Shown here piece after piece: positions 34,099 to 44,413 of a stretch of 64,000 bases of DNA. How positions within the stretch are numbered: position 1 is the first letter of the stretch; each line of letters opens with the position of its first letter. Source of the DNA: Diospyros lotus (Eukaryota > Streptophyta > Magnoliopsida > Ericales > Ebenaceae); assembly GCF_014633365.1 (NCBI RefSeq), contig NC_068343.1:33077307-33141306 (forward strand), read 5' to 3'. The translations under genes and the position numbers were made by a program. The notes under the pieces were generated by a model. The model made no database searches, was not told where the DNA came from, and saw only the letters and a program-made list of their open reading frames with translations.

Positions 34099-34671
34099 AT
34101 CGCTCGAATTTACGAAAACAAAGAGGGAGCGTTGGAGAGCATTCGCCAGACACGAGCGAGATTCCAGCGAAGAGAAGGAGAAGCAGAAGGTGCAAACATG
34201 GAGAAATACTCTAATGGAAGCGACCAACATTTTTGGGTGGGATTAAAAAACACACGGGTAATATTAACAACTCAAACTCAAAACTTTTTTTTTTAAAATA
34301 TTAGTGACTCTGTATTTGTGTATATAATATTTTAATTCCTTGTTAAAATAGTTAAATTTTAATTCAAAAATGATCAAAATAGTTATATTATTTAATGAAT
34401 TTAGGTTAATATCATATTGGATTTGGTAATATCCAACTGAAATTCAATTATAAATGATTTTTTCGCATTTGGCCCCCTAAATACCAAGTGGTTGTTATTG
34501 AGGCTTCAAGGTTTGGCCTCAAGTCCCCAACAAAGGAGTGAGTGAGTACTTTATTTAACATTTGGTAGTGCCTAAACAAATTGAAATCAGTTATTCACCA
34601 TGCATAACCAAGAGCCTAGATTTTAAAGAGGTAGCAAATCGAATTGATTCTTCAAGGTTGTACGAACTTGG

Positions 34672-35542
34672 TTGAGATCGACTCATTCATTGAAGCCATC
34701 AAAAGGATTATGTGCAAATATCTTCAGGTTCTTCCTACGGGCTGTTGGCTTAAATCCCTTAAAACAATTTGTTCTTTCTGGTTGCTCAAAACTCAAAAAT
34801 ATTTCTGAAGTCTTAGCGTTTATGGAATGCTTAATTTATCTTGATTTGGATGGGACTTGTGTAAAGCAAACTGCCAGTTGAGCATCTCAGCAATCTTCCA
34901 AATATTAATCTGCGAGATTGTAAAGAACTTACAAGTCTTCAAAGTGGCATTTGTGGGTTGAACTTAGGAGAGGATTGCAGAGATTGCAGGAACTTCGTGC
35001 TGATTTTACTGCTATTAAGCAACCACCTTACTCGATTGTACACATGAAGGAACTTATGGTTTTGTCATTTTCGGGATGTGCAAGGGAAGAGTAATAACAT
35101 CAACACCATGGAATTCCCTGTTCTCATCATTTCTAATTCCAAAAGAACGTCAAGATGTTTTGAGCTACCTATTCTTCTATCAGGCTTACGCTCTTTGTTT
35201 ACACTAGATCTTCGTAACTGCAACTTCTCAAAAGGATTTCTCCTAGATGACCTAGACTCCTTACCCTCGTTGAAAATTTTATACCTTCGTGGTAGCAACA
35301 TTATTGGTTTGCCAGCAAGCATCGGTTATCTTCCGTGTCTTAGTCATCTTAACTTGATGGATTGCAAGAAGCTTAAAAGGTTGGCTTATCTCCCACCAGC
35401 TATCTATGACATTGATGCAAGTGGATGCACATCATTAGAAACAGTGCAGTGTCTACCTATACGTAATAGTGGGTATATGCGCATCATTTTAATTAATTGC
35501 GATACACTAGCAAAGAATCAGCTCTCTCATCATTTTAATTAA
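34672..35542 (+). pseudogene. Leucine-rich repeats of the TNL pseudogene
   Basis: 34672-34881 encodes LKQFVLSGCSKLKNISEVL and LIYLDLDGTC, the classic TNL repeat. A frameshift leads to NLRDCKELTSLQSG (about 34904-34945). 35078-35542 (154 codons) has LRSLFTLDLRNCNF, SLPSLKILYLRGSN, LPCLSHLNLMDCKKLKRL and LPPAIYDIDASGCTSLET. The last repeats with a Cys-rich end match typical TNL C-termini. The 35078 ATG is inside the gene and is not a real start. The LRR region would bind ligand and hold the receptor inactive. Confidence 0.88.
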
Positions 35543-35639
35543 TTGCCATACACTAGCAAAGAATCATATATCTCTCTCTCTCTCTCATATCTTTATTTGT
35601 GGTAGCTACAGAACATCGCTCATCTCTCGAACTACACTA

Positions 35640-36190
35640 TTGTTTTTCCCGGAAGAGAGATTCCAAAGTATTTCAGCTATCAAAATAATATGGGGCATTA
35701 TGTTTGAATCCAGCTGATGCCAAATTGGTATCAAAGGGTCAGGGGTCTTGTTGTATGTGTTGTTTTTGAAGCAAAGGCTCCAATTGATGCCGAAGTCTTG
35801 TGTGGAATGTTATGGGATACGCAATGAAGTTGTAGACCATGCCTGTGTGGTCTGGAGTAGCAAGTTCCATTTTGGGTCAGATCACTTTTTTCTGGACTGC
35901 ATGACATTTGAAAACTTGCATTGAGATATTGTTTTATTACACAAGTAGTCGTCCTGAGATATTGTAAAATGCATTGTTGAAATGGTATATGAGACTGACG
36001 AAGAATGGCGAGATCCATGTGCAAGTATCCAACAAAGTGACTGTTATGAGTTTGGGTCAACTCAATGGATGCGAGGTGTTGTATCGAGAAAGAGAAACAA
36101 TCATGAATATGACTACAAGAAGGCAGACATAGAAGAACAGTTAAAACTCTAAAAGACTGAAAGACGCTACTGCTCAATTGAAGGACTCTT
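35640..36190 (+). pseudogene. Post-LRR (C-JID) domain of the TNL pseudogene
   Basis: From 35645 the plus strand reads FPGREIPKYFSYQNNMGHYV, then a TGA, then IQLMPNWYQRVRG and LVVCVVFEAKAP. This is the post-LRR jelly-roll domain that contacts ligands in TNL receptors. Later sequence to about 36150 is less clear and full of stops. It sits directly after the LRR end, with a CT microsatellite (about 35570-35588) between. Confidence 0.8.
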
Positions 36191-36606
36191 AGTTTGAGTT
36201 ATCAGAAATTTATATTCAAAATATACGAAATTCAGTTAAGTTCAACATCACAACTTTTAAAGGAGACTATTATACTTCAAATATATTTGCAGCCAATCGC
36301 ACGTGGACTGATGGGCGGGTGGTGCTAATTGAGATAATTGTGCCAAATAAAGAAACAAATGGATGAAAATCGCAATTACTTAATGGTGAATTTGTGAGAG
36401 ATATACTCACTCCCTGTGTTGCATGAAAACGACGAAAATGAAAATGAAAAACGTTTTTGATAGAAAACGAAAACGTGGAAATGAATATTTTTTTTAAAAA
36501 ATAGACATAAATAGGATTCGAAACGAAAATAAAAAACGTTTCAAAAATAAAAAAATAATTTTTATGAGATGTTTTCGTGTAATATAAGTAACTCCTATTG
36601 AGCAGA
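36191..36606. other. AT-rich spacer with AAAACG words
   Basis: Words such as GAAAACGAAAACG and AAAAACGTTT repeat at about 36425-36585, suggesting a decayed foldback element. No gene is seen. Confidence 0.45.
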
Positions 36607-37486
36607 CAGGCCCGACTTAAGGCATAGTCCTATGCCTAGGGTCCTTAAAGGGGCCTTAAAAAATTTCTGGCCTAACTTGCCTTCAGAATCAGTTGGCCGC
36701 CTTCAGCTTCAGCTTCACTTTTATTTATTATAAGAGGTGTGACTTGTGATTGGTGAGTTGTGAGTGAATAATTAGATGACTTTATTTTATGTTTTACTTT
36801 GACTTTTAGCTTTTCAGCTATTCTCAATAACGGGAAAAAAAATTCAAATTACATCGATAGTTGAAATTGAAATGTCGGATAATTTTTTAAAATTAATTAT
36901 TTTATATTGATCATGTTATTTCTTCTCTTTAAAATAGATTGGAACAAATTAAAATTTATGAAGATAATTTTAGTTTTTTTTATAATATAGAAAATTTAAA
37001 ATTACTTGATGATGATAATTTGAAGAAAAAAAGTTTAAATTTTAAAAATTTTCTAAAACATGATATGCTCTCTAATATTGGTAGTTTAAATTTATTTCCA
37101 GAATTAAAAGTTTTAAGAGAAATTATAATTATAGAAATAAAAACACTACTTGTGATACTAATTTTTATAAAAAAAGTAAATTATTTTAGATAGTTTATAA
37201 AATATTATTAACCATTTATGTTATTATAATTTTGACAAGAAATAAGTTTTTCAAAATTAAAATTAATAAAATCTTATTTACATTTAACTATATCACAAGA
37301 AAGATTAAGTAATTTGACTATATTGTCAATTAAAAAAGATTTATTTTTAAATTAAAACATAAACATTTAATTAATAATTTTGTATCTAAAAAATAAAAAA
37401 AATAAATTTTTAATAGTTTTTATTATATTTTAAAAAGTCCCTAAATTAGTAATCACCAGTGCCACCAACCCCTTGAGCTGGCCTCG
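36607..37486 (+). mobile_element. Decayed hAT element with transposase remnant
   Basis: The ends CAGGCCCGACTTAAGG and (reverse complement) CGAGGCCAGCTCAAGG are imperfect inverted repeats of the hAT type. Flanking octamers TGAGCAGA and GAAGAAGA match at five positions, so the duplication is uncertain. Inside, the frame 36939-37193 (EQIKIYEDNFSFFYNIE, then FPELKVLREI) and, after several stops, FSKLKLIKSYLHLTISQERL (about 37251-37312) match the C-terminal dimerisation region of ZMYM1-like hAT transposases. The catalytic N-terminal part is missing. Confidence 0.75.
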
Positions 37487-38690
37487 GAAGAAGAAGATTT
37501 CAATTTGACTTGGTCTCTCGCGCTAGTGTGAATTTATGAGTTATATCAACGAATGTTGTACTGTTATACACAGTATATTTATTAGTTATCAATAAAAGGG
37601 TACTAAATTCATATTAACAACTGAGATCTTATTAGGCAAACCCAAGGAAGTGTTGACCACGTCACCACATCAACTAATTATGGGGGCATTGCACTAAATG
37701 TTTCCAATAATTTTTTATATTATCAATAAAAGGACTTAAAAAAGCATCTCCCATCATATTAACTACAAACAAATTACATTCATATTTTATTACATGGATC
37801 ACAGTTTACCAAAAATCTTAAAAAATTTACTAAAAAGTTGAATGACTGTGACTATCTATCAAATAAAAGAAAAAAAAATGTTCAATAACGTTTTAACTCT
37901 TATTAACACGAATAGATAACACTTCAAAAAATACTTTATTCAATAACCGTGTATTGGTCTTTTTCATCATTATAAATAGGGGGAGTCCTCCCCCCCCCCC
38001 CCCCCCCCCCATTGAGGTATACCATCTCTTCAACTCATATTTTTTTATTGCATTCGAGCATTTCATATTTTTTAGGGGTTAACTTAACTATAAGAGGGTT
38101 TGCATGGGAATCCTCACCTATGCCTCTAATCGATTTTCTATCTAGACAAGTCATCCATCATTTAGAAAGGTCATCCATCAGAGTCATTCTATCCCAAGAA
38201 AGTCATTCATCACTCAAGAAAATCACCCAAATAATCTACTTGTGCCACCCCAGAGGTCTCTCATATCAAAATTTATTGTTGTAGTTGAGCAATAATAAAA
38301 ATTAAAATTAAAATAATTATATTTTTTTTATAAAAATAAAAGATGAAATTGGAAATAGCATTTTTTTTAAATTATATCCATATTTTTTTTTTGTTAGATT
38401 CGTGTTAAAACTAATATGAGAAATAAATGATTTGCAATGATCTATGCATATACATAATAAATGCCCTAATTTTTTTTTTAAGTATTCTTCTATTTAGGAG
38501 TTTAATAGAATGAATTGTAATTAAACTATTGAATCCATGTTTTCGTTCACATATTAAATTTTATTGTGTGACATAGACATGGTAACACAATACTAGAAAG
38601 GATAAAAATTAAAAATATTAAAATTCAGAGGCACGACAGTATATATACACACACACATTATATTGATTGACCCCATATGAATATAAAAAT
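37487..38690 (+). repeat. Possible LTR remnant with TATA box and C run
   Basis: TATAAATAGGGGGAG (37972-37986) precedes a 21-base C run (37990-38010). Downstream words TTAACTTAACTATAAGAGG and GCATGGGAATCCTC resemble the R-U5 part of plant gypsy LTRs. Possible limits are TGTTGACCACG (37652) and a CA near 38291, but no duplication was found. The 38012-38284 frame has no domain. 38292-38690 is AT-rich with nothing recognisable. Confidence 0.35.
37990..38010. repeat. C homopolymer of 21
   Basis: An uninterrupted run of 21 C. Its length is uncertain in any sequencing technology. Confidence 0.8.
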
Positions 38691-39043
38691 TTAATGGCCA
38701 AATCTATATTTTTGCTTTTGTATTTTTATGATTTTTTTATATACTTATTTAAATTTTTTATTATTTCAATTATACCATTAGATCTGTATTTTTGAGTTAA
38801 TTTAAACCCGTAATTTGACCTTTTTTTTTTTTTTTATGCAAATCTAAACTTTTCATTGTTTCATTTACATTCATGGACCTAAATTTTTGAGTCAATTTAG
38901 TCCATGTATTTTGATATGAACAAAACATGACTTATACTTTAATTATCTTATTTTACCCTTTTTTTTTTTATACATGACAGTATAGATGTTAAATTAACTA
39001 AAAAATATAAATTCACGGATATAATCAAAATAATGAAAAGTTT

Positions 39044-39048
39044 CATAT
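39044..39048. other. Target-site duplication of the split family Z LTR
   Basis: CATAT precedes the LTR end here and recurs at 49946-49950, beyond the other LTR end. Confidence 0.8.
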
Positions 39049-39870
39049 TGTAACGCCCCGCCTTTTCAAAAGCATTAAATAACTTAAGAATTTTAGAAAT
39101 ATTTTTTTATTTTCATGACTCAATATAAATCATTCCTCGATAATTCCGTTCTATCTTCTCAGCTTACCAAAATAGAATTCAATAAGCTAAGATAGGAAAT
39201 CATTATAAATGCGGAACTTAAAATCGAAACCTGATATGGTACATAACCGAATTCACTTAAATTATAACATAAGAATTCGTATCATAGTACCTCTTCAAAA
39301 CTAAATACATGGAGACTCATCATCAAAGGATAACAACTAAATATCTCAAATACAATCAAGTGATACCTCAATTAATGTTAAACATAATAGTATTACATGA
39401 TCGACTCTTGAATATTATTCGTAATACATAACATTCTTACATTTAACAAGGTTGACTTTCAATGAAACGTAAGTTTCTCAACAAGGCTAAAACACATAAT
39501 CTGAATCATCAGAAAGAAACAAATATTGGAATAACTCGCCAAATCCATTGAACATGTCACCTCGTGCCGTCACATTTCAACCATTTCCCTACCTATACTG
39601 CAAGTCTCAATTGATTAACAAAACTCAGGATGTCTCAAAAAATGCGCACCACCTCGATTTGCACGCCCTACCTTGATTCTCATGCCAAGCTCAAAATTCG
39701 CACAAGTTACTCCACCTTAAGTCTCAAAGCACTCTAATTATCATATTTATTTAAATAAGTATCAAAACCTATTTTTTTTTTATAATTTCTTACATTTTTT
39801 TTAATTTCCTCATTATTTCTTCTTATTTTTCTCAATAAATCCAAATTAAATATTTCTCAAACATTTCCTA
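39049..39870 (-). repeat. Family Z solo LTR, 3' part
   Basis: Read on the minus strand it ends GGGGCGTTACA. It matches the 3' portion of the plus-strand Z copy at 54469-57044 in several blocks, such as GAAATGTGACGGCACG versus GAGATGTGACGGGACG, and AACATAACAAAAT-like and ATATTTCCAAAA-like words. Parts of the Z sequence are deleted. The LTR is cut at about 39870 by Tat-2. Confidence 0.75.
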
Positions 39871-39944
39871 AGCCTCCGTTTGACACTTCAGACCCTAGCC
39901 TTCTTCCTCCGCTAGCTCCTAGCTCATCTCGAAGGTGTCTAAAA

Positions 39945-41355
39945 ATGAAGAGGTCTGAGATGGGTGGCTTGCCCAGCCTTTCTTGTCCTGAACCCTCGGT
40001 TCCCACCTCGGACATTTCCATGTTAGATCCTCCTACCCTCGAAGTCGCCCTTGGGGAACCGAATCCAACTGATGCATCTGGCTCACGAAGGAAGGGGACT
40101 GGTAGCTCTTGCTCTTCTTTTGGTAGTGAGCTAAATCGAATCAAGGAGGAGAGTCGCCAACCTTTTGTTCCCTTTCGTAGGGATCGACGAAAGCTAAAAG
40201 CTGAGCTCCCAGACTTTTGGCCCATTCTTCCTCCCATTGCTGAGCCCAGACGAAATCCTGTGCCGATTCCTAACGGCACTCGAGTGAGGGGTGACCACTT
40301 CCATGTATAGTCTAGGCTGATTGATTCAGACTCTGTAAGAGACCCGGGGGTTGGTGCCAGGATGATATATGCTACCGTGCTCCCTCAGGATGAGCATAAT
40401 TTTTTTGGCAATTGGCCAAGCGTTGCCAACTCTCCCGAGCAAAAGATTATTGAGGTAGGATGCCTTTATTGTGCCTATATGTCGTATTTGCCGTCTGACT
40501 TGGTTGTTGGTCTTCTAATGCACTGTTTGCACCCAGGGGGTTCAAGGGTTGGTGATATCCAACGCTATCGGGAGAGCTTATCATCATCGGGCAGAACGAG
40601 AGAAAGCAGAGGCAAGAGAGAACATGATGAAGTGGAGGGATCATGAGCGTTGCTACCAAGCAGATATTAGAAAACTGAATCAAGAGGTAGAAGACATGCG
40701 CTCTAAGTTGGCGGAAGCTGATGGTGAATCGTCAAGCATAAATGGGAAGATAGAGGAGCTCCGGAATAGCAAAGAATTGCTGACGAGAGAGCTTTTAGGA
40801 GTTAAGGAAACCCATGAAAACCTTTTGCAAGAGCATTCCTTGAGGGTAGATGAGCTTGCTCGTCAGAAGAAGCAATATAGGTCGCTCAAGAATCGAAGAA
40901 AGGAGGAGATTTCGGCGGCACAGGAGAAGGCTGTGAGGGACTATAGCCTTTCAACGGACTGCCAAGAGAGAAAGATCAGTTATGGGGGCTGCTTTACGAA
41001 GTATGGATTTTATCTCGCACGCTCGCACTTGGAATCAAAACGTCTAGGAGAACAGTTCCCTAAGTTGGTCTATACTGATGAGGTTGAGGAGTCTGATGTT
41101 CTTGACTGGCGAAGATATAATGATCCTGACCCTATGAGTCCCAAGGCTTATTTGAATGCTCATTTAGTTGATAATCTGGTGAACTTGTCGGGCCCGTGGG
41201 AGCCGTACGCCTTTGCCTCAGAGGAAGTGGAGATGACAGATACCCTACCTACAGCTGATGACACAGTTATTGCATCCTTGGGCCAAGGAGAAGGGGAAAC
41301 CCCATCTGCTCCAAGTAGTGGTGCTCCCAGTTCTGGCAGGAGGAAGCGGACTTAG
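39945..41355 (+). pseudogene. Antisense extra ORF (aORF) of Tat-2
   Basis: It is on the strand opposite to pol and downstream of integrase. Open pieces are 39945-40310 (Ser/Pro-rich, with PELPDFWPILPP-like text), a segment from 40362 (QDEHNFFGNW, VGCLYCAYMSYLPSDLV), and 40549-41355 (268 codons). The last is a long coiled coil rich in Glu, Arg and Lys (residues about 10-130, for example KLNQEVEDMRSKLAEADG), followed by a globular part (SYGGCFTKYGFYLARSHL) and an acidic tail ending PSSGRRKRT. Frameshifts separate the pieces. It has the same arrangement as the Tat-1 antisense ORF but little obvious sequence identity. Extra ORFs of this kind are known in Tat elements, function unknown. Confidence 0.75.
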
Positions 41356-42008
41356 AGTAGATCCCTTTTTTTTTTTTTTTCAAGTGTGGTAGCTCTTTCT
41401 CCGCTGAGTGTAGTATCTTTCATTTGCATAAATAAGATTTGTCCCTTAACAATGGCTGCATCTCGCTGGTTTTCTTTATTATTGCTGCCCATAGAAGGTC
41501 TGGAATTTTAGGTTTTTTCTGCCACAAGGTGGACTATGGGCGTTCAGGCCCTTAGTGGTCCTTTGGCAATTTCTTGACCTCTCGCTATCAAGCCAGGTCA
41601 ATTAAATAGACTGGCGGGATAGCTTGTGATTTTAATATTGGCGAGTTGTACTAGTCGTATTTGTTACTTCATTGGGCCGGGCCACTTGGCTTTGAGGCAG
41701 GGTAATTATTACATTTACTGGGCCAATTGAGCCGTGCTTTTCTCATTGCGCATTGCATGGCAGGGCCTTACGTATTGCTATCGGGCGTAGTAGAGCAACC
41801 TACTAGCGGGATATTAGTTCACTCGCCAATTTTGATTTTTTTTTTTACTTCTGGGCAAGACTTATCATACTACTTCACGGGGAAGCAAAAAGCTCTCTTC
41901 TCCCTTGCCTGAAATAAAACAAAAAAAGGAAGACACAAGTATTTTACGTGGTTCGGCAAAATGTGCCTACGTCCACGGGTCCCTTGTCGAGTTCATATTA
42001 TTATTACG
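41356..42008. other. Spacer between Tat-2 integrase and antisense ORF
   Basis: A T run follows the antisense ORF stop (41368-41381), and AATAAGATTTG at about 41431 could be a poly(A) signal for that ORF. The Tat-1-like tandem repeat is absent. The word TTTTACGTGGTTCGGC lies near 41943. Confidence 0.5.
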
Positions 42009-42866
42009 TTACATGTTAGGAGGAGAGTACAATTTCAGGTGAGTTGTACTCCGCGTTTTGCTCATGGTTTCACCCTGGAGTGTTTGGAGAATACATGTAC
42101 TAGGGCCTATCATTTCCTGGATGCGATACGGCCCTTCCCAGTTTGCCAGAAATTTTCTATCCTCTCGGAGTGCATTGGTGATGACCGACTTTCTGAGGAT
42201 CAAATCTCCTTCCTTGAGAGGCCGGCTCTTTACTCGAGAGTTGTAATAATGGGCCACCCTTTTATGATAGGCAGCGATTCGTACAGCCGCCCTGTCTCTC
42301 TGTTCCTTGATGAGATCAAGATTTTCTTTCAGTGCATCAGAGTTATTTGAGCTGCCACTTTCATCAAAAGCGTCCAATCGGGGTGATTTGCACGAGATTT
42401 CTACTGGAATCAAAACTTCTGTCCCATACACAAAGTTAAAGGGCGTTTTGCCCGTTGAGACCCAACTGGTTGTTCGGTAAGCCCACAGGACGGTAGGCAA
42501 TTCCTCCACCCATGCTCCCTTTGCTCCTTCCAGCCGAGTTTTCAAACCATGTAAAATTGTTTTGTTGCTAATTTCAGCTTGTCCGTTAGCCTGGGGATAT
42601 GCCACTGAAGAAATTCTTAACTGAATATCTAGGCCTCTACAGAAGTTCCGAAAGGAACCACAGTCAAACTGCTTTCCATGATCAGTGTTGATGATTCGTG
42701 GGACACTAAACCGGCATATAATGTTTTTCCACACCATGGCTTCTACTTTCCTAGCACTGATAGTGGCTAGGGCTTCTGCTTCAATCCACTTGGTGAAATA
42801 ATCTGTTGCTACCAGAAGAAATTTCCTTTGCCCCGCAGCTCGCGCAAATGGGCCTAGAATATCCAA
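42009..42866 (-). CDS. Tat-2 integrase core and C-terminal domain
   Basis: This 285-codon open segment of pol starts MDILGPFARAAG. The catalytic residues are D in MDILGP, D in INTDHGKQF and E in GQAEISNKT. The C-terminal part has KTPFNFVYGTEVLIPVEI, then YYNSRVKSRPLKEGDLILRK and NWEGPYRIQEM, matching the end of Tat pol. It stops at 42009 after THLKLYSPPNM. The initiating ATG is internal to the polyprotein; the zinc-binding part lies upstream and is out of frame. The core is intact, but the polyprotein is not. Confidence 0.93.
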   Translation of the reverse strand: MDILGPFARAAGQRKFLLVATDYFTKWIEAEALATISARKVEAMVWKNIICRFSVPRIINTDHGKQFDCGSFRNFCRGLDIQLRISSVAYPQANGQAEISNKTILHGLKTRLEGAKGAWVEELPTVLWAYRTTSWVSTGKTPFNFVYGTEVLIPVEISCKSPRLDAFDESGSSNNSDALKENLDLIKEQRDRAAVRIAAYHKRVAHYYNSRVKSRPLKEGDLILRKSVITNALREDRKFLANWEGPYRIQEMIGPSTCILQTLQGETMSKTRSTTHLKLYSPPNM

Positions 42867-43030
42867 GCCCCATTGAGCGAAGGGGATAGGCTGTAATGTG
42901 GGCTGTAATTGCGATATTGGGGCAGAATGAATCGGAGCGTGCCTCTGACATTTATCACACTCCCTGACCTTCGTTTGGGCATCCTGTTGTAATGTAGGCC
43001 AAAAGAAACCTGCCCTTAGGATTTTGGCTG
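42867..43030 (-). pseudogene. Tat-2 integrase zinc-binding region
   Basis: The minus strand continues upstream of the integrase core with CDKCQRHAPIHSAPISQLQ-like text and a KRQGFFWPTLQQDA-like stretch, in a different frame from its neighbours. It is the usual HH-CC domain, broken by a frameshift near 43030. Confidence 0.65.
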
Positions 43031-43861
43031 CTAGGGCCCTTCCCCCCAGATGCTCACCGCATACTCTGCTGGGGACCTAAGCATTTGAGGAGCCAAGGCG
43101 TAATCGGTCTCCTGGGGACCTAAGCATTTGAGGAGCGGCGTAGTGTAAGCTCGCTTGTAAAGCGTTCCATCAATCATTGTGAAACAAGCCCCTTTAATTT
43201 TAATTTTTATGGCCTCCTTCAGGTTTGCTAGCAATTCTCCCATGGTCAAATATTTGTGAGAAGGGGTTCTCCAGTCGTTACCATTCTCAATGCATGCTAC
43301 CTCGGGCTCGTTTATACTTGGTCTCTGAAGGACTTCTACATATACTGTTTTCTCAGTGGTTTCTTTGGTGGATGCCAATTTGGATAAGGCATTCGTATGA
43401 CCATTGAGGGATCTGTTGATCTGCATTAACTGGAAACTTTCGAACAATTGTGCAAGTGTCCTAACTTTATGCAGATACTGTCCCATAACCGGCTCTCTAG
43501 TCTCGTATTGCCCGTAGTATTGTTGAACAATCAACTGAGAATCACTATGCGCTATCAATTGTGCTACTTCAAGCTTTCGGGCCAACTTTAGACCGACAAT
43601 TAGCTCCTCATACTCAGCCACATTATTCGAGCTTGGAAAAGCAAATCTCAAAGAGTATTCGAGGGATTCTCCTTCTGGCGGGATAAGCACGACTCCAACT
43701 CCATTCCCTTGTGAACTGGAGGCCCCATCTACAAACAATAACCATTCTGTTATGTTCTCTTCTTTGGCTTCTTTAGAGGGAGTACATTCAACAATAAAAT
43801 CTGCTAATGCTTGCCCTTTTATGGCTTGCCTAGGCTGGAATTGTATGTCATACTCGCTCAA
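43031..43861 (-). pseudogene. Tat-2 second RNase H
   Basis: The segment reads MSEYDIQFQPRQAIKGQAL, the linker after the first RNase H, then LFVDGASSSQGNGVGVVL with the first Asp, NNVAEYEELIVGLKLA with the Glu, and IAHSDSQLIVQQYYGQYE with the next Asp. It then enters the pre-integrase region (KRAYTTPLLKCLGPQE). Near the start of the integrase zinc region, the bases at 43072-43094 and 43112-43134 repeat GGGGACCTAAGCATTTGAGG, a small tandem duplication that breaks the frame. The extra RNase H is characteristic of the Tat lineage. Confidence 0.88.
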
Positions 43862-43870
43862 CTCAATGGA

Positions 43871-44413
43871 CTATTCGGTGAGACGACCGGAACATTCAGG
43901 TTTTTGTAAGATGCTCCGCACTGGTTGGTCCGTCAGTACGCTGATGGAATGGGCTTGGAAGTACGGCCTCAATTTTCTGGAGGCGTTCAGCAGGGCCAGC
44001 GCCACATTTTCAGTGAAGGGATAACATGTTTCTGGGCCTTGTAGAACCTTACTAACATAGTACACCGGCTGGTCCACCGATCCTTTCTTCTTAATCAGCA
44101 CTGTACTCACTGCTTTGTCACTTACGCCCAAGTACAAATATAACATTTCCCCAGTTTCAGGTCGGGTTAACAAAGGAACTTCTTTCAAGTATTCCTTTAA
44201 TGCCTCAAACGACCTTTGGCATTACTCTGTCCAGTCAAACTTTTTTCCCGCCCTCAACGTCTGGAGAAACGGGAGTTCCCTTTCGGCTGACTTGGAGAGG
44301 AAACGTCCAAGAGCCGCCATCCGGCCTGTCAGCCGCTACACTTCTTTAAATGATGTTGGGGGTTCCATATCCAGTATCGCTTGAATTTTTTCGGGGTTCG
44401 CCTCTATCCCCCT
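43871..44413 (-). pseudogene. Tat-2 first RNase H and RT connection
   Basis: 43871-44188 encodes PETGEMLYLYLGVSDKAVS, then DQPVYYVSKVLQG and PYFQAHSISVLTDQPVR, the standard RNase H. Upstream to 44413, with a stop, are FAWTEQCQRSFEAL and ALGRFLSKSAERELPFLQ-like readings of the connection. The gap between this frame and the second RNase H contains one stop (TAG at about 43870). Confidence 0.85.

Larger units (their letters stand above)
33694..36190 (+). pseudogene. TIR-NBS-LRR (TNL) disease-resistance gene, broken, NB-ARC missing
   Basis: Three recognisable parts lie in the right order. A TIR start is at 33694-33957. Leucine-rich repeats run about 34672-35542. A post-LRR C-terminal domain (C-JID type) starts near 35645. 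The NB-ARC exon that should separate TIR and LRR is absent: no P-loop, kinase-2 or GLPL motif is seen between 33958 and 34671. TNL proteins detect pathogen effectors and signal through TIR NADase activity. This copy has in-frame stops and frameshifts in each part and cannot make a full receptor. The region is embedded in repeats, which fits decay of an isolated resistance-gene copy. Confidence 0.88.

Noticed and set aside
39500..39945. A 3' LTR for Tat-2 at its left end
   Set aside because: The sequence matches family Z, not the Tat-2 LTR at 47853-49014. The 3' LTR appears lost.
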